This document shows, one piece after another, positions 8,936 to 18,563 of a stretch of 62,544 nt of DNA. Location: NCBI GenBank assembly GCA_001310455.1, contig BAXG01000037.1, positions 1-62,544 on the forward strand, written 5' to 3'. Source of the DNA: Photobacterium sp. JCM 19050. Its GTDB lineage: Bacteria > Pseudomonadota > Gammaproteobacteria > Enterobacterales > Vibrionaceae. How positions within the stretch are numbered: the first letter of the stretch is position 1; each line of letters starts with the position of its first letter. Under the pieces are notes generated by a model, which ran no database searches, was not told the DNA's origin, and saw only the letters and a list, made by a program, of their open reading frames with translations. The position numbers and the translations under genes are program-made.

Positions 8936-9758
8936 GAATCCACTTCCACCGACACTTCATAACTGGTGAATTTCCGCAGGTTGATGACACCTGTGTCCAA
9001 AATCAGGTATTGGCCCTTAATGCCTTTCAGGACTCCTGCGACCTCGGGTTGCTTGTCAAAATTCAATGATGTCACTTTTTCAGGATGTGCCTGAACAGGG
9101 TATTCAATTTCAACCGGCTCACTCTGAACCCTCTGGATTGCATCCCAGCCATGTTGCAGATTGAGGTGATTCAATTTCGTCGCGACTTCCTGGAGCAACC
9201 TGCGTGCTTCGCGGTCTAAATCAATGTTCTCGTTATCGCCTTTCAACATGGCCCGCCAGTTGGTTTTGTCGGCGATATGCTTTGCCAATTCCACTTCAAC
9301 CAGACCGGCAATGTGCCGGGTGCGGGTTTCAGGATGGGGAGTGCCTGCGTCGCGCCCTGGTCAATCCAGCGGGTAGGGATCTGGTTTTCGCGTGTGATAC
9401 CCACTTTCAGGCCAGAGGTGTTTGCCAGGTAAACATAATGGGTAGTCATGCAGAATGTCTGTGCCCATTCCGGCTCACGGCAGGTTCCCTGATCGTAATG
9501 GCATGTTTCCGGTTTGACGATACACATATCGCAACGGGCAAGCTTCTTCATACAAGGGAAGCAATAACCCTCAGAATAGCTTTTGTTGGTTTTTGTACCG
9601 CAGTTGGCGCAGAAAATATTCCCGGTGAAGTTCAGTTTGATTGCTTCGCCAACCCGGTGGCTGATTTCAACACTTTCTTCTCCGAGGCGAATTGCGTAAG
9701 TCACTGGCTTGGTCAGGTTGACCGCCATTTTATCGAGTGTTCCTTTCATCGCTTCCAC
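8932..9758 (-). CDS. DUF2797 family protein (one apparent frameshift)
   Basis: Two overlapping frames together give a 275-residue protein of the DUF2797 family. The N-terminal half has zinc-ribbon-like cysteine pairs (FCANCGTKTNKSY, CFPCMKKLARCDMC) and VYLANTSGLKVGITRE. The C-terminal half (from ELAKHIADKTNWRAML) is in another frame. The switch is near 9315, where one missing base in a C/G run restores the reading frame. Molecular function is unknown. Nothing suggests real decay apart from that single base. The start (GTG 9758 or ATG 9749) is uncertain. Confidence 0.75.
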
Positions 9759-9838
9759 ATTTATTTGTTTTTTAATGACGCCAGTTTATACCAATCGGGC
9801 GAAATAGTTGACTGTCCGGGAGCGGTAGCCCGGCTTGG

Positions 9839-10771
9839 CTAGTTTTTGACCCTGACGACTACCGGGCAGTGATCCGTCAGCCTGAAGTGCATGACGTCAT
9901 GGGGATCGAAGCTGACTTGAGCGCTGGTGTAATGCTTGTTGTCCAGCCAGTTTGGAGACACCAGAATGTGGTCAATCAGACGGGTATAAATATGGGTTTC
10001 CCAGCGTTTTGTTTGTCGGTTTACCCGCCGGACTTTACAGTAGGCGCGGGTGTCTTTCGTCAGAAGAAGTGGTTCATTACCCGTTCCGGTATAGCGGTTT
10101 AACCGGGTGAGTACCGGGTTTTGTGGTTGCCCCAGGTAGTGGTTGAAGTCACCGGCTATGAGGTATTCCTCGTTGCTTTTTTCCCTTTCCTGTATCCATT
10201 TTCCCAGTGCATCGGTTTGTTGCGTGAGCTTGATACAGCTGTGTCGCTTCATATTTCTTCCGCTAAAACATCCGGATTTGAAATGGACTGACAGCAAATG
10301 GAGCGGCTTAAAGCCGGGCTTCCGGACCTCAATATATGACCCATATCTTAGGTTGGTTTCACTGAAGTAGCTTGAGAGGCTGACTGCACGGTTGTCAGCG
10401 TGATCGATAACTTTCAGACCGCGTTTTACAGCAAATGCTGTGTATTGAACCGATTGGCGTTTTCGGTTGTCGCTGCTGCCGTCACGATTCCGGCGGTCTG
10501 ATATATAGAGGTTATACAAATTGGGGCTGAATACGTTACTGACGACCTGAAGCGAATCGACTTCTTGCAGGGCCACGACATCCGGGTTGATAGCAGAAAC
10601 AACGTTTTTTAATTGGATATAGTCAGCGCGAGAGCGACGGCCCTCTCGAATGTCTCCTTTGTCGGAGAGCCATTCCATATTCCAGGTCATGATCGTAAAT
10701 GCTGACGCCGGTGCGATACTCGCCAGTGTTAAGACCAAAACCATTATTGGGGGGAATACTGTTGCTGTCAT
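9839..10771 (-). CDS. secreted endonuclease/exonuclease/phosphatase-fold protein
   Basis: A 310-residue protein with an N-terminal signal peptide (hydrophobic 6-22, cleavage probably after ASA) and the EEP fold. Visible motifs are TWNMEWL (metal/active site Asn), VALQEVDS (catalytic Glu), LLSVHFKSGC, IAGDFNHYLG, and a C-terminal LTDHCPVVV (catalytic Asp-His). It probably acts outside the cytoplasm on nucleic acid or phosphoesters, like other extracellular nucleases of Vibrio. It has its own unit, with about 80 bp to the DUF2797 start. A GC-rich hairpin at 9816-9835 follows the stop but lacks a T-run. Confidence 0.8.
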   Translation of the reverse strand: MTATVFPPIMVLVLTLASIAPASAFTIMTWNMEWLSDKGDIREGRRSRADYIQLKNVVSAINPDVVALQEVDSLQVVSNVFSPNLYNLYISDRRNRDGSSDNRKRQSVQYTAFAVKRGLKVIDHADNRAVSLSSYFSETNLRYGSYIEVRKPGFKPLHLLSVHFKSGCFSGRNMKRHSCIKLTQQTDALGKWIQEREKSNEEYLIAGDFNHYLGQPQNPVLTRLNRYTGTGNEPLLLTKDTRAYCKVRRVNRQTKRWETHIYTRLIDHILVSPNWLDNKHYTSAQVSFDPHDVMHFRLTDHCPVVVRVKN

Positions 10772-10965
10772 CTCTCTGCCACGTTACTACCACAGGGAGA
10801 CTATGAGAAAAAATGGGGGCTTTTTCAACGTATTGATGCTTAGTACATCAACTGTCAGGACTAACTGTGAGAGAAACCACAAACAGCTTCTTTGCAACTG
10901 TTTCAAGACAACTTTTAGATGTCGTCTATATCATTGAACACATCCGACTCGCTTAATGCAGTGCC

Positions 10966-10979
10966 ATGATCTAAATCAA
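10966..10979 (+). promoter_or_regulatory. FNR-type site upstream of nrdD
   Basis: ATGAT-CTAA-ATCAA matches the FNR consensus TTGAT-N4-ATCAA at 9 of 10 positions. It lies about 130 bp before the nrdD GTG, which fits anaerobic induction of the class III reductase as known in enterics. Confidence 0.7.
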
Positions 10980-11007
10980 AGTAATGTATTGGCCAAATCC
11001 GTTTAAT

Positions 11008-11023
11008 ACCCCACATATTGTGT
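11008..11023 (+). promoter_or_regulatory. NrdR box 1 upstream of nrdD
   Basis: This 16-mer (ACCCCACATATTGTGT) matches the NrdR consensus ACACWATATATWGTGT at 13 positions. Its centre is exactly 31 bp from that of box 2, the usual three-turn spacing of tandem NrdR boxes. Confidence 0.75.
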
Positions 11024-11038
11024 CTGGTAAATCTATTG

Positions 11039-11054
11039 ACACAACATTTTGTGG
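11039..11054 (+). promoter_or_regulatory. NrdR box 2 upstream of nrdD
   Basis: This 16-mer (ACACAACATTTTGTGG) matches the NrdR consensus at 13 positions and pairs with box 1 at 31-bp spacing. Repression by NrdR when dATP is high is known for nrd operons. Here it is inferred from the sites. Confidence 0.75.
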
Positions 11055-11096
11055 TTATAGAATGTGCCCGTTTGCATAAAGCGTCAGGAGAAAAAG

Positions 11097-13212
11097 GTGA
11101 AACCAACGATAATCAAGCGTGATGGCGGCAAGGTACCGTTCGATATTCGTCGTATTAAAGATGCGATATTGGCGGCAGCTGAAACCGTTGCAGACATGGA
11201 TGCTGACTATGCCGAAACCGTTGCAGCCAAAGTGCTGGAACAATTCGAGGATCGTCAGAAAGTTGAAATTCACGAAATTCAGGATGCCGTTGAAGATCAC
11301 CTGATGGCCGGCCCTTACAAGGCAGTGGCCCGTGCTTACATCGAGTACCGTCACGACCGTGATCGCGTGCGCGAGGAAAAGAGCCGCCTGAGTAACGAAA
11401 TCCGGGGCCTGGTTGAGCAAACTAACTCAGATATCCTGAACGAAAACGCCAACAAAGACAGCAAGGTTATCCCTACCAGCGCGACCTGCTGGCAGGTATT
11501 GTTGCCAAGCACTATGCGACGCAGTACATGCTGCCACGCCGAGTTGTCGATGCCCATGAGCAGGGTGACATTCACTACCACGATCTTGATTATTCTCCGT
11601 TCTTCCCGATGTTCAACTGTATGTTGATTGACCTGGAAGGCATGCTTACCCACGGTTTCAAAATGGGTAATGCAGAAATAGACACGCCAAAGTCTATCCT
11701 GACGGCTACAGCAGTAACCGCACAAATCATTGCCCAGGTTGCCAGCCACATTTATGGCGGAACAACCATCAACCGCATCGACGAAGTATTGGCTCCTTAT
11801 GTCACTGCGAGCTACAAAAAGCACAAGCAGGTGGCAGAAGAGTGGAACATTCCTGAGGCGGAAACTTATGCTCGTGCCCGTACAGAGAAAGAATGTTACG
11901 ACGCGTTCCAGTCTTTGGAATATGAAGTAAACACCCTGCACACCGCGAACGGACAAACACCTTTTGTTACCTTTGGTTTCGGTCTGGGTGACAGCTGGGA
12001 ATCGCGCCTTATCCAGCAATCTATATTGAAAAACCGTATTCACGGTCTGGGCAAAAATAAGAAGACGGCTGTTTTCCCGAAACTGGTTTTCGCTATTAAA
12101 GATGGCCTGAACCTGAAGCAGGACGATCCGAACTACGACATCAAGAAACTGGCGCTGGAATGTGCGTCCAAGCGTATGTACCCGGATATCCTCAACTATG
12201 ACCAGATTGTCAAAGTAACCGATTCGTTCAAAACACCTATGGGTTGCCGAAGCTTCCTGGGTGCTTATGAAGAAGAAGGCAAGCTGATCCACGAAGGCCG
12301 TAACAACCTGGGTGTGGTGATCTTAACCTGCCGCGCATTGCGATGCGTGCAGGTGGCGACGAAGCCAAGTTCTACGAACTGTTGGATGAAATGCTGGATG
12401 TTTCCCGCGAAGCGCTGGATACTCGAATCCGACGTCTGGACAATGTGAAAGCCCGCGTTGCACCTATCCTTTATATGGAAGGCGCATGTGGTGTTCGTCT
12501 GAAGGCCGACGATAACGTCAGTGAAATCTTCAAGAACGGCCGCGCATCTGTGTCTCTGGGTTATATTGGTATCCATGAAACCATCAATGCGCTGTATGGC
12601 AACGGTATGCACGTATACGACGATGAGACCCTGCGCCAAAAAGCGATTGCGATTGTTCAGCACCTTCGCAACGCAACAGATGCCTGGAAAGAAGAAACCG
12701 GCTACGGCTTCAGCCTATACAGCACCCCAAGTGAGAACCTGTGCAGCCGTTTCTGCAAAATCGACACCCGTGAATTTGGCCTGATTGATGGTGTAACCGA
12801 GAAAGGTTATTACACCAACAGCTTCCACCTGGATGTTGAAAAGAAAGTTAACCCGTACGACAAATCGATTTGAAGCGGCATACCCGCCGATCGCGAACGG
12901 TGGCTTTATCTGTTACGGCGAATACCCGAACATCCAGCACAACGTTGAAGCATTGGAAAACGTTTGGGATTACAGCTACGACCGTGTGCCTTATTACGGT
13001 ACCAACACGCCGATTGATGAATGCTATGAGTGTGGTTTTACCGGTGAATTTACTTGTACCAGTAAAGGGTTTGTCTGCCCGAAATGTGGCAACCATGACT
13101 CTTCAAAAGTGTCAGTGACCCGCCGCGTATGTGGTTACCTCGGTAGCCTGATGCCCGTCCATTCAACGACGGCAAACAAGAAGAAGTGATTCGCCGTGTA
13201 AAACACATGTAG
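11097..13212 (+). CDS. nrdD: anaerobic ribonucleoside-triphosphate reductase (class III), five apparent single-base losses
   Basis: The oxygen-sensitive glycyl-radical reductase makes dNTPs in anaerobic growth. The translation follows E. coli NrdD end to end, from an ATP-cone N-terminus (KRDGGKVPFDIRRIKDAI) to the zinc cysteines CYECGF and CPKCGN and the radical-site loop RRVCGYLGS. Four frames must be joined. Losses are near 11475 (ACCCAG read as ACCAG), 12332, 12861 (A4 to A3), 12871 (T4 to T3) and 13148 (C3 to C2). Adding five bases gives exactly 707 codons, close to the 712 of E. coli. I read this as sequence error, not a dead gene. Start GTG at 11097 is preceded by AGGAG. Confidence 0.92.
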
Positions 13213-13247
13213 CCGCGCAAAACACATATAAAAGCTAGAAGGGTATT

Positions 13248-13745
13248 GTGAATTATCATCAGTATTATCCCGTTGATGTGATCAACGGACCGGGAACCCG
13301 CTGCACAGTGTTTGTTTCCGGGTGTATCCACCAGTGCCGGGGCTGCTACAACCAGTCTACCTGGCGCTTGGATTCCGGCCATGCGTTTGATAAAGCTATG
13401 GCAGACCAGGTAATTGCAGATTTAAACGATACCCGCATCAAGCGCCGTGGATTGTCACTCTCCGGTGGTGACCCGCTGCATCCGGCCAATATCCCGGATG
13501 TACTGGCGCTGGTAAAACGTGTTCGCGAAGAGTGCGAAGGGAAAGATATCTGGCTGTGGACCGGTTACGTGTTCGATGAACTGACCAGAGAACAGGCAGA
13601 AGTTGTCTCTTACCTTGATGTACTTATTGATGGTAAATATGTCGAGGAACTTGCTGACCCGTCGCTGCTTTGGCGGGGAAGCAGCAATCAGGTTATTCAT
13701 TGCCTGAGCGACGCTGCGCAAAAAGAATTCGGCAACCGTATCTAA
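13248..13745 (+). CDS. nrdG: anaerobic NrdD-activating radical SAM enzyme
   Basis: A 165-residue radical SAM activase that installs the glycyl radical on NrdD. The cluster-binding CxxxCxxC is in SGCIHQCRGC (about residues 25-34), followed by SLSGGDPLHP and WLWTGYVFDEL. It is nearly collinear with E. coli NrdG but about 10 residues longer at the C-terminus. The start is a GTG at 13248, 35 bp after nrdD, and the pair forms one operon closed by the terminator at 13763. Confidence 0.95.
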   Translation: MNYHQYYPVDVINGPGTRCTVFVSGCIHQCRGCYNQSTWRLDSGHAFDKAMADQVIADLNDTRIKRRGLSLSGGDPLHPANIPDVLALVKRVREECEGKDIWLWTGYVFDELTREQAEVVSYLDVLIDGKYVEELADPSLLWRGSSNQVIHCLSDAAQKEFGNRI

Positions 13746-13762
13746 CCGAACGCAACGAATTT

Positions 13763-13798
13763 CAGGCGACTTTCACCTCCGTGAAGTTGCCTGTTTTT
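13763..13798 (+). terminator. intrinsic terminator after nrdG
   Basis: A long stem CAGGCGACTTTCAC/GTGAAGTTGCCTG with a CTCC loop is followed by five T (13794-13798). It ends the nrdDG transcript 18 bp past the nrdG stop. Confidence 0.9.
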
Positions 13799-13865
13799 GT
13801 ATCTGTCTGATGATCGTCCACGGAAAACATCAGGTATAACGGAAAAACCTCACAGGGATGAAAAT

Positions 13866-14405
13866 ATGAAACAACGTAAATTCGCGAGAACACTTTTCCT
13901 GGCATTCGCCGCCCTAATGACTGTTTCCTGTACCGGTATTCCTGACGGCGTTATTCCGGTAACAAATTTTCAGCTCAACAAGTACCTTGGAACCTGGCAT
14001 GAGATCGCCCGGCTGGATCACAGTTTCGAGAGCGGTTTGAATAACGTGACGGCAACCTATTCCATGCGTGGTGATGGCGGCGTGAGGGTCATTAACCGTG
14101 GTTTTAACGCAGAAGAAAATCGTTGGAATGAAGCGGAAGGGAAGGCTTACTTTGTTGAGGAGCCGGGTACAGGTTACCTGAAAGTTTCATTCTTCGGCCC
14201 ATTTTATGGCAGTTACATTGTTTTTGGGCTTGATGACAACTACCAGTATTCTATGGTCTCCGGTCCGGACAAATCCTATTTGTGGTTGTTGTCCAGAGCC
14301 CCAACAGTCCCGGATTCTGTCAAACAGCGCTTTCTGAATAAAGCCAAAAGTCTGGGGTTTGATACCGACTCTCTTATCTTCCCTGAAACAACACTATCGC
14401 TCTGA
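13866..14405 (+). CDS. blc: outer-membrane lipocalin (Blc-like lipoprotein)
   Basis: A 179-residue lipocalin. The lipobox LMTVSC places the lipidated cysteine near residue 20. The lipocalin signature GTWHEIARLDHSFE follows, with YLWLLSRAPTVPD in the C-terminal half as in bacterial Blc. It probably binds lysophospholipids or fatty acids in the outer membrane. An upstream in-frame start at 13797 falls inside the nrdG terminator, so I use the ATG at 13866, preceded by GGGATG. It is a single-gene unit. Confidence 0.88.
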   Translation: MKQRKFARTLFLAFAALMTVSCTGIPDGVIPVTNFQLNKYLGTWHEIARLDHSFESGLNNVTATYSMRGDGGVRVINRGFNAEENRWNEAEGKAYFVEEPGTGYLKVSFFGPFYGSYIVFGLDDNYQYSMVSGPDKSYLWLLSRAPTVPDSVKQRFLNKAKSLGFDTDSLIFPETTLSL

Positions 14406-14548
14406 ATCCATTACATCAGACATGGGGCCGAGACAATCACATTAACTTTTGATGAATTTACCCCTAAAAGGGGTGTACTGACGCCCAGTTTAGATAGCCT
14501 GTCCTACCGGATATAGAGAAAAAACTGACAAAGAGAATTACTGAAACG

Positions 14549-15076
14549 ATGCAACATTTGACAACGGCCGTCCACCCAGAGGTGGAAGAGCTGCAAGGAA
14601 CACAATTTACCCGGTTTGCAACACGGGCAATTATTATCCGTGACGACAAAATCCTGATGCTTTACACCGCCCGTTACGATGACTACAGCCTTCCAGGCGG
14701 CGGCATTGATGAAGGCGAGGATCCTGTGGATGCACTGATCCGCGAGGTGGAAGAAGAAACTGGCGCAAGGAATGTGCGCGATGTCGAGCCCTATGGCATC
14801 TACGAGGAATACCGGCCTTGGTACAAGCCTGACTACGACATCATGCATATGGTGAGCTACTGCTACCGCTGCACCATTGATGCCAAGCTGGGCCAGACTC
14901 GATACGAAGATTACGAAGCGAAAAATGGTATGGAGCCGGTTTGGATTTCCATTCACGATGCCATCGCTCATAACGAACATGTTCTGGCGCACAGCGAAAA
15001 GAAAGGGATGTCTGTCGAACGGGAAACGTATCTTCTGAAACGGCTCCTTGAAGAGAGTAGCGAGCTTCAGGTTTAA
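14549..15076 (+). CDS. Nudix hydrolase
   Basis: A 175-residue Nudix enzyme. The Nudix box GX5EX7REUXEEXGU is complete in GGIDEGEDPVDALIREVEEE followed by TGA, at about residues 52-74. The substrate, a nucleoside diphosphate linked to another group, cannot be read from the sequence. It lies 36 bp upstream of the phosphatase gene in the same orientation, so the two are likely co-transcribed. The gap 14406-14548 has no gene. Confidence 0.85.
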   Translation: MQHLTTAVHPEVEELQGTQFTRFATRAIIIRDDKILMLYTARYDDYSLPGGGIDEGEDPVDALIREVEEETGARNVRDVEPYGIYEEYRPWYKPDYDIMHMVSYCYRCTIDAKLGQTRYEDYEAKNGMEPVWISIHDAIAHNEHVLAHSEKKGMSVERETYLLKRLLEESSELQV

Positions 15077-15112
15077 TATCAAAAATCATAATACGGACAA
15101 AGTGTAGTCATC

Positions 15113-15877
15113 ATGGAAGAGTATCTGGCAACAGTTCAAGTTGCGCTCGAAGCGTCAAAAAGGATTATTTCTGAGCATTTTCGTAGTGGCGTTGAGGTTG
15201 AAGCTAAAAACGACGCGAGCCCCGTCACCATTGCAGACCGACATGCGGAGTCAGCGATACGTGACGTGATAGCAAGAAATCATCCTGAACATGCGGTGTT
15301 GGGTGAAGAACACGGGGCAACCGTAGTTTCATCGCCCTGGAAATGGGTGATTGATCCGATCGACGGCACCAAGAGCTTTATTTCCGGTATGCCAACGTTT
15401 GGCACTTTGGTCGCTCTCACGTTCGAAGATAAACCACTGATGGGTGTCATTGATATGCCGATGCTCAATGAGCGATGGATTGGTGTGTCAGGACAGGGCG
15501 CGAAGTGCAACGGAGAGCCTTGCAGGGTTTCTTCCAAAGAAGACTTGCCCGAAGCCATTCTCTACGCTACTGAGCCTAATATGTTTTCAGAAGAGCAGAA
15601 GCTCCGTTTTGATGCGTTGGCCGGTGAAGTAAAATTGCGTCGATTTGGTGGTGATTGTTACAGTTATGCGCTGCTGGCATCGGGATTTATCGACCTGGTT
15701 GTTGAAGCCAGCCTCCAGTATTACGACGTAATGGCACTGATCCCTGTGGTTGAGGAAGCGGGTGGTATTATCACGGATTGGCGGGGAAACCCCATTCGGG
15801 AAGGCTGGGACGGGACAGTGGTAGCCGCCGCCACGGCTTCAATTCACCAACAGGCACTGGCGGTGCTAAACCGTTAA
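15113..15877 (+). CDS. inositol monophosphatase-family phosphatase (HisN-like)
   Basis: A 254-residue Mg-dependent sugar/inositol/histidinol phosphatase. The metal-binding motif WVIDPIDGTKSFISG (about residues 79-93) and the C-terminal YYDVMALIPVVEEAGG are intact. GEEHG at about 63-67 supplies the first metal glutamates. Closest family character is the HisN-type histidinol phosphatase, but histidinol phosphate as substrate is not proven by the sequence. A bidirectional terminator separates it from narP. Confidence 0.82.
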   Translation: MEEYLATVQVALEASKRIISEHFRSGVEVEAKNDASPVTIADRHAESAIRDVIARNHPEHAVLGEEHGATVVSSPWKWVIDPIDGTKSFISGMPTFGTLVALTFEDKPLMGVIDMPMLNERWIGVSGQGAKCNGEPCRVSSKEDLPEAILYATEPNMFSEEQKLRFDALAGEVKLRRFGGDCYSYALLASGFIDLVVEASLQYYDVMALIPVVEEAGGIITDWRGNPIREGWDGTVVAAATASIHQQALAVLNR

Positions 15878-15888
15878 CGAATAACTTG

Positions 15889-15921
15889 CAGGGCGGAAAT
15901 CATTCCGCCCTGTTTGCTTTT
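15889..15921. terminator. bidirectional terminator between the phosphatase gene and narP
   Basis: Stem CAGGGCGGAA/TTCCGCCCTG with an ATCA loop. The plus-strand side is followed by TTTGCTTTTT. It serves the phosphatase transcript and may also serve narP, which ends 32 bp away. Confidence 0.8.
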
Positions 15922-15956
15922 TAGATTTTTAGATTTCTAGATTTCTAGATTTCTAG
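15922..15956. repeat. 8-bp tandem repeat (TAGATTTC)n at the narP stop
   Basis: Four consecutive 8-bp units TAGATTT(T/C) and a final TAG. On the minus strand the unit is GAAATCTA, and the narP TAG stop codon is part of it. Copy-number change would not alter NarP, because translation ends at the first unit. Confidence 0.85.
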
Positions 15957-16581
15957 CTTTCTTCCTGCTCCAAATATAACAGCGTAGCCGCTACCCGGGA
16001 GTTCACCCCCAGCTTTTTCAGCAGGCTTTTCATATGCACTTTTACCGTGGCTTCAGAGATAAAAAGCCGCTCTGCGATTTGTTTATTTCGGTAACCCTGT
16101 GCGACTTCATGAAGTATCTGCATTTCCCGCTCGGTCAGGTTTTCAAACGGGGAAGAATCGGTCAGCCCTTCGTCTAAATAGGTGCGAATGGTGTCGCTGT
16201 AGGCCTTGCCGCCACGAAGAGCTTGTTTAAGCAATTCAACCAACTCATCCGGCTCTGTATCCTTTAACAAATAGCCATCTGCACCTGCTTTAATCAGTGC
16301 TGCGACATCTTGCTTATTATCCGAAACCGTCAGGATGACAACCGTTGACGAAATGCCTTCACTGCGAATTGCCTTTAAGGTGTCCAGCCCGGACATGCCC
16401 TTCATGTTTAAATCGAGAAGGATAAGATCCGGCTCTTCATCATGGGCACAAATAGCGACAGCATCTGTGCCGTTACTGGCTTCCTGAATATCCCGGAACT
16501 CGGTTCGCAGGCAAGCAACTGGGTAATTCCCCGGCGCATCAGCGGGTGGTCGTCAACAATCAATACACGCCATTGTTCCAT
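15953..16581 (-). CDS. narP: nitrate/nitrite response regulator NarP (one apparent frameshift)
   Basis: A NarL-family response regulator of 209 residues once one base is restored near 16507. The N-terminus (MEQWRVLIVDDHPLMRRGI) carries the acidic pocket, and LLDLNMKGMSGL holds the phospho-accepting Asp. The C-terminal LuxR-type helix-turn-helix is LTEREMQILHEVAQGYRNKQ and onwards. It is 20 bp downstream of narQ on the same strand, and together they face the nap operon. NarP rather than NarL is inferred from pairing with NarQ and nap. The frame break lies between the pocket and the Asp. Confidence 0.88.
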
Positions 16582-16600
16582 TGTTATCCTCTACTACTTC

Positions 16601-18317
16601 TTATTCTGCCAACCGGAATGAGAGCGCTATCCGGCTGCCGTGGCCCTGCTTGCTTGATACAGTCAGCTCTCCGCCAAGCGTTTGGCTCGTTCATACATGA
16701 TTGCCATGCCATAGTGGTTTCGTTTTTCATCATTTACATCAAAGCCTATACCATTATCGGTGACGGCAATGCCAACCTGCCCGGATGACTGATTGCACGA
16801 GACGGATATGGTTTCGGCTTTGGCGTGCTTGATCGCGTTTAATACCGCTTCGCGGATAATTTGCATCAGGTGTACCTGGTGTTGGGCCTGGACGACGACA
16901 GAGGGCAGGTGGTTGTCGACTTCAATAGCGGCCTCAGTCTGCTCGCGCAGGGTATCCAGCATCTGGTCGAGTGCATCGTTGAAGTTGGCGCTGTCGATGG
17001 AAAGCCGGAATGTGGTCAACAGCTCACGCAGCTGTGTGTAGGCATCTTTCAACTGGCCATCGATTTCATTGGTAATTTCCGTGAGGTTGTCATTGTCTAG
17101 TTTGGCAATCTGCCGTTTGAGCAGTGTAGTCTGTATTTTCAGGTAGGAGAGTGTCTGGGCCAGCGAGTCATGCAACTCCCTGGCGATCGTTGCTCGCTCT
17201 TCCATCACCATGAGTTGCATGGTCTGCTTCTGGGTTCGGTTGTAATACACGCCGCGCGACATTATGCGGGCGACGTTGTTGATAAGCTGCTCGTCAGGAC
17301 ATGGGTAGGTGTACTGGCACTCAAGGTGGCCCAATGCCTCGCCATCCAAAGACAAAAGGTGCCGGTGCCACTGAGAGTCGCTGATATTCCCAACCTGGAT
17401 AAACCAGTCCGGCTGGCCCTCTTCCTCGACGACGAGACGGGCGGCTTTAATCCCATCTACAGCCAGCAGGGTTTTCAGCATTTCCTCAAAGTTGTCCCTG
17501 CCCAACTGACTGTTGGAAAGCTGGTGGAACAGTCGTATAACACACCCAGGGATTTATTCGCTTGTGTGAGTCTACGGGTTTTTTCTTCAATCATCTGTTC
17601 CTGACCATCGTAAAGCGCCTTCAGGTCAGCAGCCATGGAAGCAAAGCTTTCAGACAGTACACCCAGTTCATTTGGGGTGAGGGGAGGCAGGACGACATCA
17701 AATTTCTTGGACTGGATTTGCTGGCTCGCCTGCACCAGTGCGTGAAGTGGGTTGACAATTTTCCGCTGAGTGAAATGGATCAAAAACAGGGATATACAAA
17801 GGATCAGCCCGAGGCCGACACTGCTGACGATTGCCAGTGTCTGAAGTTTGTCTTCGGAAAACTTCTGTAGTTCAAAGACGAACTGGTCGATGTCATTTAC
17901 AAACAGTGCGACCTGCTCAAGATAAAACTGCCTGTCGTTGCCGAGCAGTTCCGGCTTTAGTTTCAGCCAGCGCCCAATCAGGTCTTCATAGTGGATAATA
18001 ATGTTCTGAGGGACCGCCCAGTTATTCAGGAGAGTCAGTTCCGGGGACAGTAACGATTGTTCAAACTTTTGAACATGCTGTTCATACAGCGGTGAGTCCC
18101 GGACGATGTCATACGCAAGCCGGTAACTTTGCATGCGAAGCGAGCCGGAGGTATTGACTGCTGCCGCATCGTTGAGGCTTGAAGCCAGTGTTAAAAGGGA
18201 AAAGCTGGTAATCACCACAGAAAGCAACAGGATAAGGATCATCGAACGTGCGATGGTCGTGGTGACGGATTTGCGGATAGTTATCTCAGCCATATCACAC
18301 TCTTTAGTTCGTGCCAT
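16601..18317 (-). CDS. narQ: nitrate/nitrite sensor histidine kinase NarQ (two apparent frameshifts)
   Basis: A membrane sensor kinase of 572 residues after restoring two bases (C3 read as C2 near 17496, G3 read as G2 near 16672). Order: TM1 (about 25-45), periplasmic P-box region (SGSLRMQSYRLAYDI), TM2, HAMP, a cysteine-bearing linker, then a HisKA_3 domain with ARELHDSLAQTLSYLKIQ and an ATPase domain with DNGIGF. It senses nitrate/nitrite and phosphorylates NarP. An alternative ATG at 18293 is preceded by AAAGAG. The gene is divergent from napF across a 246-bp regulatory gap. Confidence 0.9.
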
Positions 18318-18413
18318 TTCCCTTTACTCATCGAGGATTCTATTTTGCCACGTTATGGCCGGAACCTGCTTGCTGCATCCGGTGAATAATGTGAACAGAA
18401 TCAAACCGGTTTA

Positions 18414-18427
18414 TTGATCTCGCTCAA
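18414..18427 (+). promoter_or_regulatory. FNR-type site in the narQ-napF intergenic region
   Basis: TTGAT-CTCG-CTCAA matches the FNR palindrome at 9 of 10 positions, about 137 bp upstream of the napF start. It fits oxygen-responsive activation of nap as known in E. coli. Confidence 0.6.
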
Positions 18428-18441
18428 TATCACCCCTCAAT

Positions 18442-18455
18442 TACCCTAAGGGGTA
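18442..18455 (+). promoter_or_regulatory. NarP-like palindrome upstream of napF
   Basis: TACCCTAAGGGGTA contains one full NarL/NarP heptamer (AGGGGTA) and a near-complete inverted partner. It is 14 bp long, where the 7-2-7 site would be 16. Either it is a variant site or two bases are missing here, as happens elsewhere in this sequence. Confidence 0.4.
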
Positions 18456-18563
18456 TATCCCCAATCACATCAGGTGATTAATTTTCACAATCATAAACAC
18501 GCTTTCTTTTTCTGACATAACCGGACGAATTTGGTGCCGGAACAGATATACCGCGAGGCAACA

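Noticed and set aside
11351..12292. 313-codon open frame antisense to nrdD
   Set aside because: It lies entirely opposite the conserved nrdD coding sequence and its protein has no recognisable pattern.
11097..13212. nrdD as a true pseudogene or a set of split genes
   Set aside because: Five one-base restorations at homopolymers recover a full-length protein with all catalytic motifs. Decay would not leave only base losses in short runs.
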